Assembly (NCBI GenBank): GCA_903928685.1
Contig: CAIYRS010000111.1
Coordinates: forward strand, 1-64,000
DNA length: 64,000 nt
Source of the DNA: an uncultured Methylococcaceae bacterium
Lineage (GTDB): Bacteria; Pseudomonadota; Gammaproteobacteria; Methylococcales; Methylomonadaceae
Reading direction: 5' to 3'
Made by a program: the position numbers and the translations under genes. The notes under the pieces are model-generated. The model worked only from the letters and a program-made list of their open reading frames with translations, had not been told where the DNA came from and did not search any database. Below, piece after piece: positions 1 to 7,146 of this stretch (within the stretch, counting starts at the first letter, position 1; the number at the start of each line of letters is the position of its first letter).

Positions 1-306
1 ATCGGCAAACACCGCCAACACTTGGCCTTTGCGGACCGTTTCGCCCACTTGTACCCGCACCTCCGCCAAGCGTTGGTCGCTGATTTCCGCGCCGATAATC
101 GCTTCTTGCCAAGCGGCGATGGAACCGTTAGCGGATAAAGTCAGCGGAATGGTTTGCTGGCTGGGTTGCACCACCGTCACGCTCAACGCCGGACGGCTGG
201 CGGCTGCGCCATCGGCGGGTTTATCGTCGCTGTAGCCAATGGGGCTGACCGTCACCAACGCCAAACAAGCCGTGGTGATTAAGGCGAGGGAGTTGCCGTG
301 TTTCAT
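1..306 (-). CDS. RND efflux periplasmic adaptor, N-terminal part (cut by window edge)
   Basis: The first 102 codons of a membrane-fusion protein that bridges an inner-membrane RND pump and an outer-membrane channel. The start ATG (306-304) follows GGAG. A hydrophobic signal segment (about residues 5-20) is followed by the typical start of the family, with the motifs SVTVVQP and LSANGSIAAWQEA, then VGETVRKGQVLA, which is the first half of the lipoyl/barrel-sandwich domain. The gene runs on past position 1, so the pump gene is presumably outside the window. It is on the same strand as the outer-membrane factor and TetR gene upstream, separated from them by a 333-bp repeat-filled gap, and is probably the third gene of that operon. 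Family call is firm; the substrate cannot be told. Confidence 0.85.
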   Translation of the reverse strand, partial: MKHGNSLALITTACLALVTVSPIGYSDDKPADGAAASRPALSVTVVQPSQQTIPLTLSANGSIAAWQEAIIGAEISDQRLAEVRVQVGETVRKGQVLAVFAD

Positions 307-363
307 GAAAATCTCCGATTAAATTAGGATTGGAGCGCGGGCATCTTGCCCGCTTTATTAAAT

Positions 364-443
364 GTAGGATGGGCTGACGTAAGGAAGCCCATCAAGACCG
401 ATCGACTCTGAGCGATGGGCTTCCTTACGTCAGCCCATCCTAC
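364..443. repeat. 30-bp perfect inverted repeat (REP/MITE-like)
   Basis: Arms 364-393 and 414-443 are exact reverse complements of 30 bases with a 20-base spacer; each arm carries the core GATGGGCTTCCTTACGTCAG or its complement. It would form a very stable hairpin if transcribed. It lies between the outer-membrane factor and adaptor genes of the efflux operon. Confidence 0.9.
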
Positions 444-480
444 TTTTGATTCAAGTTGGAATTTCACATAGTTTCATATA

Positions 481-577
481 GTTCCCATGCTCTGCGTGGG
501 AATTCATCCCGTAACGCTCCAGCGTTACGGGACGCAGAGCGTCCCTAGCTACATTCCCACGCAGAGCGTAGGAACGA
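481..577. repeat. Nested palindromic repeat (BIME-like)
   Basis: Outer arms around 481-502 and 554-573 are near-perfect reverse complements built on CTCTGCGTGGGAA / TTCCCACGCAGAG. Inside is a second hairpin at 508-531 (CCCGTAACGCT / AGCGTTACGGG), and the core GACGCAGAGCG recurs at 531-541. This is the layout of a bacterial interspersed mosaic element. Such crown-shaped repeats are common in methanotroph intergenic regions (general knowledge). Confidence 0.85.
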
Positions 578-610
578 TGTGTTTCGCTCAGGGTTCGACA
601 AGCCCATTCT

Positions 611-638
611 GGAGTCAAAAATCATGATTTTTGATTCC
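611..638. repeat. CATG-centred palindrome, copy 1
   Basis: A 28-base near-palindrome starting GGAGTC, centred on ATCATGAT and ending GATTCC. It is one of at least four copies of a repeat of pattern GGA-(5-8 nt)-AACATGTT-(5-8 nt)-TCC in the first 7 kb. It lies just past the outer-membrane factor stop and could act as its 3' hairpin. Confidence 0.75.
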
Positions 639-639
639 T

Positions 640-2139
640 CTATTTTTGCGCCTGCCAACCACCACCCACCGCCCGATACAAAGCAATCCAAGCGGCGACG
701 CGTTCTTGTTCCAAATCCTTCACCGCCAAATCCGCCGCTACTTGCGTGCGCCGCGCAGTTTCCGCATCCAATAAATTCCCCAACCCTGCTTGATACAACT
801 GCTGGCTGGATTGGAAATTGGTTTGGTAATCTTTGGCGGCGGAGCGGGTTTGCGGTAAACGCTGATCGACACTCGCCAAACGCACTAACGCGTCTTCCAC
901 TTCTTTTGCCGCCGTGCGTACTGTGCTGCGAAACTGGGCAACAGTGGCGATGTAATTGGCTTTTGCCGATTCGACATTGGCGGCACGTTTGCCGGCATCA
1001 AACAGCGGCAAACTCAGCGACGGCCCGAACGACCAGGTTTCCGCCAAAGTCAACGCCGATCCGTTGACGTTTTGCAATACGGGCGTGATGTTGCCAGACA
1101 AGCTCAACTTGGGATAACGCTTGGCTTGTTCAGCCCCGATTTTGGCGCTGGCTTCCGCCATATCGCGCTCGGCGGCGGCGACATCAGGCCGCTGCAACAC
1201 TGTTTGCGCGGGCACGGCGTTGATGGCAAACGCAGGCGGCTTGGGCAAGCTGGCGGTGCTTTGCGCCAACAACTGCCGCAAGTCTTTTTCTGCCAATCCG
1301 GTCATCGCCACCAGACTTTTCACCGAGCGGTCGCATTGTGCTTGTTGTTGCCACAACGCGGTTTTGCCATCGCTGGCACTGGCATGAGCCAGGGCGACAT
1401 CGGCGCTGTTACGCAATCCCGCACTGGCGGCAAGGTCGAGCAACTTTGCCGAGGCTTGCCGCGAATCGGCATCGTGCTGCCGCAGCTGCACTTGCGCTTC
1501 GCAATAACGTTGCGCCAGATAGGCATTCGCCAATTCCGCCGCCACCGCCACCCGCGCATCATGCCAAGCCGCCGTGCGTGAGGCCAATTGGCTGCGCGCG
1601 GCTTCTTGCTGGCGCGCCAAACCGCCGAACAAATCCAGCTCCCAACTGGATTGCACATCAAAGGAATATTGATTGCGGATGAACGGCGCTTGTCCGAACG
1701 AAAACGACGAACGGCTGGCGTTTAAACCCGCGTCCAAACTCGGTAAAAATTGCGAATCGGTACCGACCAAACTAGAGCGCGACTGTTCAATACGCGCCTT
1801 GGCATTAGCAACACTGGCACTTTCCGCCTGCGCCGCCGCCAGCAAACGGCTTAACACCGGATCGTGGAATTGCTCCCACCACTGCGCCAACTCGGTCAAT
1901 TTACCTTGATGTGCCAAGGCTGGCGGCGGCGCTTGCCATTGCTTTTCGGTCGGCGGCGTGGGCGCTTGGTATTCCGGGCCGACGGTAGTTAACCAGCCGC
2001 GTTGCATACCACAACCGGACAGCAGCAAAGGCAAAGCGATTAATAATGCTGGCGTAGGGTACGCTGTGCGTACCTTTTTAATTGCGAGGTCTTGCATCAA
2101 GGTACGCACAGCGTACCCTACAGTTTTTGGTCTGTTCAT
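640..2139 (-). CDS. Outer-membrane efflux lipoprotein, NodT/OprM (TolC-like) family
   Basis: The outer-membrane channel of a tripartite RND pump; 499 residues. A hydrophobic signal segment (about residues 30-41) ends in the lipobox SGC with Cys43, so a lipid-anchored OprM-type channel is expected. VGPEYQAPTPP is the classic start of the mature family, followed by two OEP repeats, the second with PDVAAAERDMAEASAKIG. The N-terminus is odd: residues about 6-29 (TVGYAVRT...VRTAYPT) are encoded by an inverted repeat at 2054-2121, giving an n-region much longer than usual for a lipoprotein signal peptide. The stop of the TetR gene is 2 bases upstream, so the two genes are co-transcribed. A normal start without the repeat would probably have sat near residue 30, but no ATG is there now. 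Function is sure at family level; export efficiency of the extended signal is unknown. Confidence 0.9.
   Translation of the reverse strand: MNRPKTVGYAVRTLMQDLAIKKVRTAYPTPALLIALPLLLSGCGMQRGWLTTVGPEYQAPTPPTEKQWQAPPPALAHQGKLTELAQWWEQFHDPVLSRLLAAAQAESASVANAKARIEQSRSSLVGTDSQFLPSLDAGLNASRSSFSFGQAPFIRNQYSFDVQSSWELDLFGGLARQQEAARSQLASRTAAWHDARVAVAAELANAYLAQRYCEAQVQLRQHDADSRQASAKLLDLAASAGLRNSADVALAHASASDGKTALWQQQAQCDRSVKSLVAMTGLAEKDLRQLLAQSTASLPKPPAFAINAVPAQTVLQRPDVAAAERDMAEASAKIGAEQAKRYPKLSLSGNITPVLQNVNGSALTLAETWSFGPSLSLPLFDAGKRAANVESAKANYIATVAQFRSTVRTAAKEVEDALVRLASVDQRLPQTRSAAKDYQTNFQSSQQLYQAGLGNLLDAETARRTQVAADLAVKDLEQERVAAWIALYRAVGGGWQAQK
2054..2121. repeat. Inverted repeat inserted in the 5' end of a coding sequence
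   Basis: Arms 2054-2074 (GTAGGGTACGCTGTGCGTAC plus C) and 2101-2121 are exact 21-base reverse complements with a 26-base spacer. The whole element is open in the frame of the outer-membrane factor and encodes about 23 residues of its signal peptide n-region. A further single arm of the same sequence lies at 2894-2914. Confidence 0.9.
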
Positions 2140-2141
2140 GC

Positions 2142-2792
2142 TTAAGCTCCAATACGGCGTTGCGCTTCACTGTCGATGATGGCGATGGCGTAAGCCGCTA
2201 GCCGATCTGCCAAAATGTCGATGTCTTCGGGGGTTGCCAACAAATGCGGGGCAATGCTATCGACGATGTCTTGCCCGACATAAAAATGCACCGCCATGCC
2301 GATGATGGAAAAGGTCAGCCGTTGCAAATCGTCATCGATTTCCGCCAAACCAAAACGCTGTTTCAGCATCAGCACCAAGGCTTCGTGTTGGGGTTTTATT
2401 TCCGCATCAATCTCTTCCTGCCACACGCCTGTTGGTTCAATCATTTCCCGAAACCGCAACTTCATCGCCAAACGCAATTCCTCGCCTTTTTTTAACGGCT
2501 CCAAAAACTCACGGAAAAACAAGCGCAACGCTTCCGGCAAAGGCAGCTTGGCGAAAGTTTCAAAGTTGGAATGGCAAGGCGCATCGCACATCGGTTCGGT
2601 ATAAGCCGCCCGATACAAACCTGCTTTGTCGCCAAAGTAATAACGGATTGCAGAAATATTCGCCCCCGCCAATTCGCAAATACTGCGCGTGGTCGCGGCT
2701 TCAAAACCTTTTTCAGCAAAGATTTTTAATGCCGCCATCACCAAGCAAGTGCGGGCGTTTTGGGTGTCAGGCGTGTCGGGGGATTTGCTCAT
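2142..2792 (-). CDS. TetR/AcrR family regulator with CecR-like C-terminal domain
   Basis: A 216-residue repressor that probably controls the efflux genes behind it. The helix-turn-helix is at about residues 18-62 (KIFAEKGFEAATTRSICELA, then ISAIRYYFGDKAGLY). The C-terminal half, with PLPEALRLFFREFLEP and the MAVHFYVGQDIVD region, resembles the DUF1956/CecR (YbiH) ligand domain. It is first in an operon: its stop is 2 bases before the outer-membrane factor start. Two ATCAATCGATTGAT-type palindromes lie 33-76 bases upstream, the expected place for autoregulation. The inducer cannot be predicted. Confidence 0.9.
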   Translation of the reverse strand: MSKSPDTPDTQNARTCLVMAALKIFAEKGFEAATTRSICELAGANISAIRYYFGDKAGLYRAAYTEPMCDAPCHSNFETFAKLPLPEALRLFFREFLEPLKKGEELRLAMKLRFREMIEPTGVWQEEIDAEIKPQHEALVLMLKQRFGLAEIDDDLQRLTFSIIGMAVHFYVGQDIVDSIAPHLLATPEDIDILADRLAAYAIAIIDSEAQRRIGA

Positions 2793-2824
2793 GGGTGTGT
2801 TCGGGTGAAGGTGTGGAAAAATTA

Positions 2825-2868
2825 AATCAATCGATTGATTGCGATTATTTCAATCAATCGTTTGATTG
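2825..2868. promoter_or_regulatory. Tandem palindromes, probable TetR operators
   Basis: AATCAATCGATTGATT at 2825-2840 is a perfect 16-base palindrome. CAATCAATCGTTTGATTG at 2851-2868 is an 18-base palindrome with one mismatched pair. They share ATCAATCG and are spaced by 26 bases centre to centre. They sit just upstream of the TetR start (2792), so they are likely its own operators. The sites are seen; the binding is inferred. Confidence 0.6.
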
Positions 2869-2893
2869 TCAATTTTTGTGATTAGGTTTTTGG

Positions 2894-2914
2894 GTAGGGT
2901 ACGCTGTGCGTACC
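2894..2914. repeat. Solo arm of the 21-bp repeat found in the efflux lipoprotein gene
   Basis: Identical over 21 bases to the arm at 2054-2074. No inverted partner follows within 100 bases, so it is a half element. Confidence 0.85.
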
Positions 2915-2950
2915 ATTTTTAATGACGGTTTAAATGACATTGCCTGTGTA

Positions 2951-3038
2951 GGAGTCCAAAACATGTTTTGGACTCCGGCATCAAAATGTCTCCAAAGTGG
3001 CTAGCTAGATTTGGAGTAAAAAACATGTTTTTTATTCC
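2951..3038. repeat. CATG-centred palindromes, copies 2 and 3
   Basis: 2951-2976 is a perfect 26-base palindrome (GGAGTCCAAAACATG and its complement). 3013-3038 is a near-perfect relative (GGAGTAAAAAACATG). The gap between the TetR gene and the FG-GAP gene terminator (2869-3134) holds only these elements and the solo arm; I see no gene there. Confidence 0.8.
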
Positions 3039-3134
3039 AAGTAGTCGGTAATTTTAGAGCTACCATGTGCCAGCTTGGAAACACAAATCTCAGAAGCGTT
3101 AACTTCGATAGTGATGGGAATGCAGGCTTGGAAG

Positions 3135-3173
3135 CAAAAAAAAAGCGGAACTCGTTTAAAATCGAGTTCCGCT
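3135..3173 (-). terminator. Rho-independent terminator of the FG-GAP gene
   Basis: Read on the minus strand: an 11-bp stem (AGCGGAACTCG, 3163-3173 with 3144-3154) and an 8-base loop followed directly by a run of at least nine T. It lies about 33 bases past the stop of the FG-GAP repeat gene. Confidence 0.9.
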
Positions 3174-3205
3174 CTTAAATTACAGCTTAAGTGGTGTAAA
3201 AAACG

Positions 3206-5425
3206 TTATCTTGCGCCGTTCAACAACACGCTGACAGTCGGATTTGTAGAGCTTATAGTCGCTAAATCGGGTTTGCCGTCGCGGTTGTAATCTTTTATAA
3301 CAACACCGTTAGGATTTGTGTCGCTGGGATAATCAGTTTTGGCAGCAAACGTACCGTCGCCGTTACCCGTTAATACGCTTAGGGTATCGGCGTTTTTGTT
3401 TGCTGTTACCAAGTCAGGTTTACCATCACCATTGACATCTCCGACAGTCACTTGGGTAGGCGCTAGGTCTGTTGTGTAGTCGGTTTTGACATTAAAAGTG
3501 CCGTCGCCTTTGCCTAGCAAAACACTGAGAGTGCTTTTTGAAATAGAGCTGGTAATCAAATCCGGCTTACTGTCACCATTGACATCCGCAAGTGCGGCAC
3601 TACTAGGTTGTGAGCCAACCGAATAATCAACTTTCGCTTGGAATGTGCCGTCGCCGTTGCCTAGCAGGACACTAGCGAAGCTTGAGAAATTGTTAGCGGT
3701 AGCAATATCTGTCTTACCGTCGCCATTGATGTCGGCGACAGCAACTGAAGTTGGTGCTTTGTTTGTTGCGTAATCCACTTTGGTTTGAAAGCTGCCATCG
3801 CCATTAGCTAAGAGCAGGCTAACGGTGTTGCTAGCTGCATTCGCGCTTATCAAATCTGGTTTGCCATCACCATTGACATCTGCAATAGCAATATCACGGG
3901 GGGTATTTCCGGTTTGATAATCGATTTTGGCTTTGAAAGTGCCGTTGCCATTACCCAGCAAGATACTGACTGTTTTTGCAGTGCTGTTTGCCACGACTAT
4001 GTCCGCTTTCCCGTCCCTATCTAGGTCGGTTACAGACGGTTTATATGGGCTTGATCCGGTTGCATAATCAACTTGGGGTTTAAACGTGCCATTACCTAAA
4101 CCCAAAAATAGGCTAACGGTATTTGCATCCTTATTCGCCACAATCAAATCTGCTTTGCCATCGTTGTTAACATCGGCATTGGCAATGCCACTATTACCTG
4201 CGGCAGTGGTGGCGTAATCTACTTTTGGCTTAAACTTGCCAATCGGCGCAAAGCTGGTGGTATTGAGCAGGACGCTGATATTGCTATAAACAACGTCCGG
4301 ATTACAGGTAGAAGGAACATCAATACAACCTGACGAATTAGCTATATTACCGGTAATGATGTCCGGCTTACCGTCGCGGTTGAGATCTCCGATGGCGACA
4401 GATTCTGGTAAGTCAGCTGTTCCAAATCCAACTGAAGCATTGAAACCGCTGCCTGTGCCCTTCAAGACAGCTGCTCTAGTGGAAAGAACATCTGCAATTG
4501 CCAAGTCAAGCTTACCGTCACTGTCTAAGTCGCCACTGGCAAAGCTATAGGTAAAAATTGTATCCGTAAAATAATCAACCTTGGCATAAAAAGCGCCATT
4601 ACCTTTACCTTTCAGCAAACTAACGGTGCTGTCAAATTGATTAAGCACCAAAATGTCCGGTTTACCGTCTAAGGTTTTATCAGCGATGCTCACAGTAGTT
4701 GGCTTGGAGCCAGTCGCATAATCTACTTTTGTTTTAAAAGTGCCATCGGCTTTGCCCAATAATACGCTGACGGTATCGGCATCTTGGTTAGCCGTAACCA
4801 AATCCGGTTTGCCGTCATTATTGACATCGGCTAAGGCAACATCTTTAGGGTATGCGCCGACGCTATAGTCCACTTTGGTATTAAAGCCGCCTAGGCTGTT
4901 GCCTATCAACACGCTGACTGTATTAGCTCCGGTATTTGCCGTTGCCAGATCGGGTATGCCATCACCATTGACATCACCCAAGGCGATACCATTAGGATTT
5001 GAACCCACTGGATAATCAACAGCAGCATTGAAAACACCGTCACCTTTGCCTGTTAACACACTTAGGGTGTTTGAGTGACTATTTGTTGTCGCCAAATCCA
5101 GCTTGCCGTCTTTATTGAAGTCACCTACGACAATGTCAAAAGGAGAATTCCCTGTAGGATAAGAAACTTGGCTATTGAATGTGCCATCACCTTTACCGAG
5201 CAAAACGCTTAAAGATGAGGTATCAGAATTAACGCTGAGCAAGTCAGTAATGCCATCTTTATTGACATCCGCCATTGACACGGCGGGTACTTCGTCTTGA
5301 CCGTTGACTAGATAATTCACATGCGGGCTAAAAGATAGCGTTCCAGCAGAAGCACCAGAACTGATTAACGCTAAAACCGCACTAGCCAGCTTTAGTTTTG
5401 GGGAAATTCGGGGGGGGCAAAGCAT
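3206..5425 (-). CDS. Exported FG-GAP/VCBS repeat protein
   Basis: A 739-residue exported protein with a signal peptide (about residues 10-27, LKLASAVLALISSGASA). The rest is about 14 tandem repeats of roughly 47 residues, each with a calcium-loop motif of the type DVNGDGKPD followed by SVLLGNGDGTF and KVDYATG. This is the FG-GAP/VCBS beta-propeller repeat, so two seven-bladed propellers or one long solenoid are possible. No catalytic, anchoring or sorting domain is visible; it ends SVLLNGAR. The likely role is adhesion or calcium-dependent surface binding, but this is only a family-level guess. The start chosen (5425) is in frame; a second ATG at 5430, nearer the GGAG at 5436-5439, is out of frame because of a C8 tract at codons 4-6. 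It stands alone with its own terminator. Confidence 0.85.
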   Translation of the reverse strand: MLCPPRISPKLKLASAVLALISSGASAGTLSFSPHVNYLVNGQDEVPAVSMADVNKDGITDLLSVNSDTSSLSVLLGKGDGTFNSQVSYPTGNSPFDIVVGDFNKDGKLDLATTNSHSNTLSVLTGKGDGVFNAAVDYPVGSNPNGIALGDVNGDGIPDLATANTGANTVSVLIGNSLGGFNTKVDYSVGAYPKDVALADVNNDGKPDLVTANQDADTVSVLLGKADGTFKTKVDYATGSKPTTVSIADKTLDGKPDILVLNQFDSTVSLLKGKGNGAFYAKVDYFTDTIFTYSFASGDLDSDGKLDLAIADVLSTRAAVLKGTGSGFNASVGFGTADLPESVAIGDLNRDGKPDIITGNIANSSGCIDVPSTCNPDVVYSNISVLLNTTSFAPIGKFKPKVDYATTAAGNSGIANADVNNDGKADLIVANKDANTVSLFLGLGNGTFKPQVDYATGSSPYKPSVTDLDRDGKADIVVANSTAKTVSILLGNGNGTFKAKIDYQTGNTPRDIAIADVNGDGKPDLISANAASNTVSLLLANGDGSFQTKVDYATNKAPTSVAVADINGDGKTDIATANNFSSFASVLLGNGDGTFQAKVDYSVGSQPSSAALADVNGDSKPDLITSSISKSTLSVLLGKGDGTFNVKTDYTTDLAPTQVTVGDVNGDGKPDLVTANKNADTLSVLTGNGDGTFAAKTDYPSDTNPNGVVIKDYNRDGKPDLATISSTNPTVSVLLNGAR
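5410..5417 (-). repeat. C8 homopolymer in the start region of the FG-GAP gene
   Basis: Eight C in a row on the coding strand, codons 4-6 of the gene. Two ATGs precede it (5430 and 5425). With C8 only the second is in frame with the protein; with C9 the first, better-spaced ATG would be in frame; with C7 neither is. Confidence 0.85.
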
Positions 5426-5594
5426 CTCATAAACACTCCAAGGACAAATAAAGTATGAAAAAATTAAACACGCCTAATACCAGCAAGCTAACGTTTTTTG
5501 TTAGCGGATGGACGAGGTGTTTTTAAATTATTTGTTTGGATTTGTCTAGTGCTAATTATTAGCTTGTAGGTGCGTTGTGTGTATCTTGGTATTA

Positions 5595-5620
5595 GGAATA
5601 AAAAACATGTTTTTTGCTCC
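5595..5620. repeat. CATG-centred palindrome, copy 4
   Basis: A near-palindrome GGAATAAAAAACATG followed by its imperfect complement ending GCTCC. It matches the copies at 2951-3038. A degenerate fifth copy (GTTCCAAAAACATATTTTTG) is at 7068-7092. The stretch 5440-5720 otherwise shows no convincing gene; a 69-codon frame there spans the repeat. Confidence 0.7.
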
Positions 5621-5714
5621 AGTAATAAAGTAAACAAGCCCTTAACTATCGCTTTCCGCTTAAAAACCTGAAAGGCCTTATCATCGGCAATAAGCAAATT
5701 TTATATTTAGCCGA

Positions 5715-5800
5715 TTTGCCGGGCACTAGGCTAGCGAGTATAGTGTCGGAAGGGTTTGCTGGCGGTGAACGCCAGTACCGTTCCGTAGTCTTAGTGCCGT
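5715..5800 (+). ncRNA. Structured 5' leader of the BI-1 gene, class not recognised
   Basis: Nested complementary segments: GGCACTA (5722-5728) with TAGTGCC (5792-5798); CGGAA (5747-5751) with TTCCG (5781-5785); and a 6-bp hairpin CTGGCG (5759-5764) / CGCCAG (5770-5775). A closing long-range stem enclosing a strong inner hairpin, 25 bases before the ATG, resembles a cis-regulatory RNA. It does not match the yybP-ykoY consensus as I remember it, nor another class I know. Function is inferred only. Confidence 0.4.
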
Positions 5801-5824
5801 TAATTAACGTTTGAGGAATCTACA

Positions 5825-6493
5825 ATGAAATCGAATATTGTTTTACAAAAATCAGAAGCAGGTATTTTGACGACTAATAAGTTGTTGAGAAATACTTATA
5901 TGTTGTTATCGATGACGCTGCTGTTTAGTGCTTTTACTGCTGGCTTGTCGATGCTTTTAAACTTGCCGCATCCTGGGATGATTATCACCATGGTGGGTTA
6001 TTTTGGTTTGCTGTTTTTAACCCAAAAGCTCAGCAATAGCGCGTGGGGTATTGTCAGTGTGTTCGCTTTGACTGGCTTTATGGGCATGACTTTAGGGCCG
6101 ATTTTGTCTATGTATATCCATAACATAAGCAATGGCACGGAGTTGGTGATGATGGCCTTGGGTGGTACTGGGGTGATTTTCTTAGGTTTGTCTGCTTATG
6201 CCTTAACTAGCCGTAAAGATTTCAGCTTTTTGGGCGGATTTTTAATGGTTGGCGTTTTGGTGGCGTTTTTGGCAGGTATTGGCGCGGCAGTTTTCGCTAT
6301 TCCAGCCTTGTCTTTGGCGGTTTCTGCGATGTTTATCATGCTGATGGCGGGGATGATTTTGTTCCAAACCAGCGCGATGGTTAACGGTGGTGAAACCAAT
6401 TACATTCTGGCGACAGTGAATTTGTATGTGACTATTTACAACTTGTTTTTGAGCTTGTTGCAAATATTGGGTGTGTTTGGTCGCGACGATTAA
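5825..6493 (+). CDS. Bax inhibitor-1/YccA family membrane protein
   Basis: A 222-residue integral membrane protein with about seven hydrophobic segments, from LLSMTLLFSAFTAGLSMLL to TVNLYVTIYNLFLSLLQIL. The ending YNLFLSLLQILGVFGRDD is the BI-1 signature, with the paired acidic residues at the C-terminus linked to pH-sensitive calcium leak in this family. The E. coli homologue YccA modulates the FtsH protease; whether this one does is not known. The start follows TTGAGGAATCTACA, a good ribosome site. It is monocistronic, with a structured leader before it and a terminator after it. Confidence 0.92.
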   Translation: MKSNIVLQKSEAGILTTNKLLRNTYMLLSMTLLFSAFTAGLSMLLNLPHPGMIITMVGYFGLLFLTQKLSNSAWGIVSVFALTGFMGMTLGPILSMYIHNISNGTELVMMALGGTGVIFLGLSAYALTSRKDFSFLGGFLMVGVLVAFLAGIGAAVFAIPALSLAVSAMFIMLMAGMILFQTSAMVNGGETNYILATVNLYVTIYNLFLSLLQILGVFGRDD

Positions 6494-6518
6494 TTTTTAC
6501 GTTGTTGCGGGCTTGATA

Positions 6519-6550
6519 AAACGCGATGCTGAAAGGCATCGCGTTTTTTT
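6519..6550. terminator. Bidirectional terminator between convergent genes
   Basis: A 9-bp stem (ACGCGATGC 6521-6529 / GCATCGCGT 6536-6544) followed by T8 on the plus strand and TTTT on the minus strand. It can serve the BI-1 gene and the convergent gene ending at 6555. Confidence 0.9.
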
Positions 6551-6554
6551 TGGT

Positions 6555-6920
6555 CTAGCGTAATTGCCAAGTGGAGCGGTAAGTGGTTTCTTTATCAAAA
6601 TTTTGCCAAACGTAATCGGGGTCTACTATCGGTTTGGTTGGGATCATGAAAGTAGCCAAGTCGTAAGCACCGGAAAGTGTGCGTCCTAACATGTGTACCA
6701 TGCCAGTCATGAAGCCTGCGGTTGCGGCATAAGCTGGGCCTTCGGTGCGGTTGGTGGCGCGTATGGTTTTGGGGATTTCTAAAAATCCGGTGGACACGTT
6801 AGCGATGCCATTACCGAGTTTACCGCCTAAGCGTGAGGCATAACTGGATGCGCTGGCATCGTAAGAAGACAATAGCAGTAAAGATGTGGCAAGTAGCAGG
6901 GCTTTTGATCGGTGTTGCAT
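6555..6920 (-). CDS. Small exported protein, TIGR04073 (exosortase-associated) type
   Basis: A 121-residue protein from the ATG at 6920, which has GGAG six bases upstream; an ATG at 6965 lacks a ribosome site. It has a signal peptide (residues about 5-25, LLLATSLLLLSSYDASA) and then GGKLGNGIANVSTGFLEIPK, which I recognise as the signature of the TIGR04073 family of small exported proteins found in bacteria with exosortase/EPS systems. A hydrophobic glycine-rich segment (AATAGFMTGMVHMLGRTLSG) follows. No exosortase gene or PEP-CTERM target is in this window. Molecular role unknown. Confidence 0.75.
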   Translation of the reverse strand: MQHRSKALLLATSLLLLSSYDASASSYASRLGGKLGNGIANVSTGFLEIPKTIRATNRTEGPAYAATAGFMTGMVHMLGRTLSGAYDLATFMIPTKPIVDPDYVWQNFDKETTYRSTWQLR

Positions 6921-7146
6921 GGGTAACTCCTTTAAAATTAATAAAAACTGGTGGCTGCAATTCATGGGCTAGATAGTAACATACGGTAAAAGGTGCAGAA
7001 AGCGGCGGCATTGGTTTTTGTGGCGTAAGTGTTTTTAAATTTGCGAACTATGTCGATGGGGTGCGGTGTTCCAAAAACATATTTTTGTCTCCGATAATAA
7101 AACCTCCAGCAATCAGTATCGTTAATAAATCTTTGAATGGTCACTT

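Noticed and set aside
3075..3290. 71-codon plus-strand frame near the FG-GAP gene end
   Set aside because: It covers the minus-strand terminator and overlaps the FG-GAP gene; chance frame.
3206..5425. Regular repeats that resemble a CRISPR-like or satellite array
   Set aside because: They are about 140-bp coding repeats of FG-GAP units in one open frame, not spacer-separated identical repeats.
5488..5697. 69-codon minus-strand frame upstream of the BI-1 gene
   Set aside because: It runs through a palindromic repeat, lacks a ribosome site and has no recognisable protein features; treated as non-coding.
5715..5800. yybP-ykoY manganese riboswitch
   Set aside because: Overall leader position fits, but the conserved loop sequences as I remember them are absent; kept only as an unassigned structured RNA.
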